The notes under the pieces were generated by a model, which was not told the DNA's origin, did not search any database, and saw only the letters and a list, made by a program, of their open reading frames with translations. The translations under genes and the position numbers were made by a program. A stretch of 9,039 nucleotides of DNA from positions 1-9,039 of the forward strand of contig WTHG01000524.1 in NCBI GenBank assembly GCA_011523245.1. Reading direction: 5' to 3'. The stretch is from Verrucomicrobiales bacterium. Lineage in GTDB: Bacteria > Verrucomicrobiota > Verrucomicrobiia > Limisphaerales > UBA1100. Positions 7,231 to 9,039 of the stretch are shown here, piece after piece. Within the stretch, counting starts at the first letter, position 1, and each line of letters starts with the position of its first letter.

Positions 7231-9039
7231 ATGATACGCACATTGATTCCCTGCGCCGCCGCCCTGTTGGCCTTTGGCTCAGTCGCTCAGGCCGCCCTGC
7301 CAGTGGCCAGTCTGAACCGCAAGACGCCGGTGGATTTTCAGGATGAAATCCTGCCCATCTTCCGGGCCAATTGCCTGGCCTGCCATAACCAAACCAAGGC
7401 CAAGGCCGATGTTATTCTGGAAACGCCCAAGGACATCGCCGAGGCAGATCTCGTGGTGCCCGGCAAACCCATGGAAAGTTTCCTGTTCCTGACCGCCACG
7501 CACGCCGAAGACCCGGCCATGCCGCCCAAGGATAACAAGGCCGGAGCCAAGGATCTCAGCCCGCAACAGTTGGCGTTGATCAAGCTCTGGATTGAACAGG
7601 GTGCAAAAGGCGAAATCCGCGCTGCCCGCAAAATTGAATGGCAACCGTTGCCCCCGGGTTTGAATCCCATTTACTCCGTGGCGGTGTCGCCTAACGGCCA
7701 ATACGCGGCGGCCGGGCGGGCGAATCAAATCTTTGTATACCACATCCCAAGCAAGACACTCGTCACGCGCCTGACCGATCCGGCTTTGTTAAAGGACGGC
7801 AAATACAAGGATGGTGTGAGCCATCAGGACCTCGTCCATTCGCTTGCTTTTTCACCATCCGGCGATCTGCTGGCCAGTGGGGGGTATCGTGAAGTGAAAC
7901 TTTGGCGCCGTCTGCCCGTCAGTGCGTCCAAATCTTTGAACCTCGGGTCGGACAAGGGCATTCAGGCCGTGAGCAGCGACGGCAAATGGCTGGCCGTAGC
8001 CGAGGGCAACGCCATCAAGGTGTACGATCTGGCCAAAGGCAGCGCTGCCAAGACATTGGCCGGCCTCAAGGCGCCCGCCACTAGCGTGGCGTTCTCAGCC
8101 GATAACGCCAAGATTGCAGCTGGCGCCGAAGATGGCGGGTTGTTGGCTTGGACGTTGGCGGACGGCAAAGCGGCTGCTGTGGCACCGCCCACTGAAGGCG
8201 AAGCGCCCAAGCCTGTGAAGGTCAACGCCGTTGCCTTCCTCGCCGAAGGCAAGCAACTCGCTGCAGCTCAGGAGAATAACCTCATCGTGGTGTACAATGT
8301 CACCGACAAGCTGGAAGTCGCCGGCGAACTTAAGGGCCATACCGGTCCGGTCACCGCGTTGGCCGCCGTGCCTTCCTCACCGACTCAACTCGTTTCCGGA
8401 GCCAATGACAGCACTGTTCGGCATTGGGATGCCAATGGCTTTAAGATGGTTCGCCAGATCGGCGCTGGTGGCACAGTTAGCGCCGTGGCCGTCAGCCCGG
8501 ATGGGACCCGAATTGCCTTGGTGCTAACCGGTAAAAACGCTCGGCTCTTCAATGCCACCAACGGCCAATTGGTGGCCGACCTGAAAGGTAATCGGCAGGC
8601 AACTGAGGCGTCCGCCGCCAAGGATCGTTTTGCCGCCTACGCCAATGCCGAGGTCACCTATCACACCGGCAATCTCAAGACGAAGACCGACGATCACAAG
8701 AAGGCCGACGATCGTGTCAAGAAAGCCGATGAAGCCCTCAAAAAGGCCGAGGCCATGCCTATAGCCGAGAAGAAAAAAATCTTCGACGACGCGGAAGCCG
8801 CTCGCGTGGCCGACGAAAAGAACTACGAGAAACTCAAAGCCGATTACGATGCGATCCTGAAAACCTTTGAGGAACAGGACACCGCGGCTAAGACCGCCGA
8901 AGCGGCCACCAAGACCGCGGTGGATGCCGCCAAGGCGCCTGCCACCGATGCCGCCAACAAGGCCAAGGATGCCACCACAAAACGGTCGGCCGCGGATAAT
9001 GCGAAGAAGGCGTTGGACGCTGCCAACACGACTCTGAAA
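7231..9039 (+). CDS. Secreted cytochrome c (PSCyt1)-WD40 protein with coiled coil (3' end outside window)
   Basis: The frame is open from ATG 7231 through the last base (603 codons), so the C-terminus is missing. The N-terminus is a Sec signal (MIRTLIPCAAALLAFG, probable cleavage at AQA21-A22). A PSCyt1-type cytochrome c domain follows (about 31-140), with heme motif C48-L-A-C51-H52 and probable axial Met97 in PAMPPKD. Seven WD40-like repeats run from about residue 146 to 452, with hallmarks such as VAVSPNG, LAFSPSG, VAFSADN, GHTGPV and VAVSPDG, enough for one complete beta-propeller. From about residue 460 to the end comes a long Lys/Ala/Asp-rich helical region with Pro at 510 and 570, probably a coiled coil; a second propeller may follow outside the window. 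The protein likely works in the periplasm as an electron carrier tethered to an interaction scaffold. There is no Shine-Dalgarno; the 8-base gap AATAAATC after the PPC gene suggests coupled translation. The family call is firm and the partner unknown. Confidence 0.92.
   Translation, partial: MIRTLIPCAAALLAFGSVAQAALPVASLNRKTPVDFQDEILPIFRANCLACHNQTKAKADVILETPKDIAEADLVVPGKPMESFLFLTATHAEDPAMPPKDNKAGAKDLSPQQLALIKLWIEQGAKGEIRAARKIEWQPLPPGLNPIYSVAVSPNGQYAAAGRANQIFVYHIPSKTLVTRLTDPALLKDGKYKDGVSHQDLVHSLAFSPSGDLLASGGYREVKLWRRLPVSASKSLNLGSDKGIQAVSSDGKWLAVAEGNAIKVYDLAKGSAAKTLAGLKAPATSVAFSADNAKIAAGAEDGGLLAWTLADGKAAAVAPPTEGEAPKPVKVNAVAFLAEGKQLAAAQENNLIVVYNVTDKLEVAGELKGHTGPVTALAAVPSSPTQLVSGANDSTVRHWDANGFKMVRQIGAGGTVSAVAVSPDGTRIALVLTGKNARLFNATNGQLVADLKGNRQATEASAAKDRFAAYANAEVTYHTGNLKTKTDDHKKADDRVKKADEALKKAEAMPIAEKKKIFDDAEAARVADEKNYEKLKADYDAILKTFEEQDTAAKTAEAATKTAVDAAKAPATDAANKAKDATTKRSAADNAKKALDAANTTLK

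Overview
The window is moderately GC-rich coding sequence (high 50s percent by eye) holding five genes, all on the + strand and nearly end to end. The families (DUF1501, planctomycete-type cytochrome PSCyt1 with DUF1549/DUF1553, a PPC-domain protein, and a PSCyt1-WD40 fusion) are typical of Planctomycetota and Verrucomicrobiota. I would guess Verrucomicrobiota, but the window has no marker that decides between the two phyla.

Layout: (1) 1-480 is the C-terminal end of a DUF1501 protein that begins upstream. (2) 529-3003 is a large secreted protein with two Ig-like domains, an atypical CX4CH heme motif, DUF1549 with a CXXCH motif, and DUF1553. (3) 3021-4436 is a complete DUF1501 protein with a twin-arginine signal, read from a TTG start. 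(4) 4505-7222 is a secreted multidomain beta protein (IPT/TIG-like, PPC, Ig-like) carrying a 68-residue Lys/Ala helix. (5) 7231 to the window end is a secreted cytochrome c-WD40 protein with one seven-bladed propeller followed by a long charged coiled coil; its stop lies beyond the window. The gaps are 48, 17, 68 and 8 bases and hold no visible terminator, so one transcript is likely, perhaps extending past both ends.

Every complete N-terminus carries an export signal: Sec-type for genes 2, 4 and 5, Tat-type for gene 3. The products therefore probably act together in the periplasm or at the cell surface. Up to three covalent heme c sites (two in gene 2, one in gene 5) suggest an electron-transfer role. 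DUF1501 belongs to the alkaline phosphatase/sulfatase-like superfamily, which suggests a metal-dependent hydrolase. The substrate is unknown and the combined function has not, to my knowledge, been shown biochemically. No RNA genes, mobile elements, CRISPR arrays or long repeats were seen, and no stretch over 70 bases lacks a gene.
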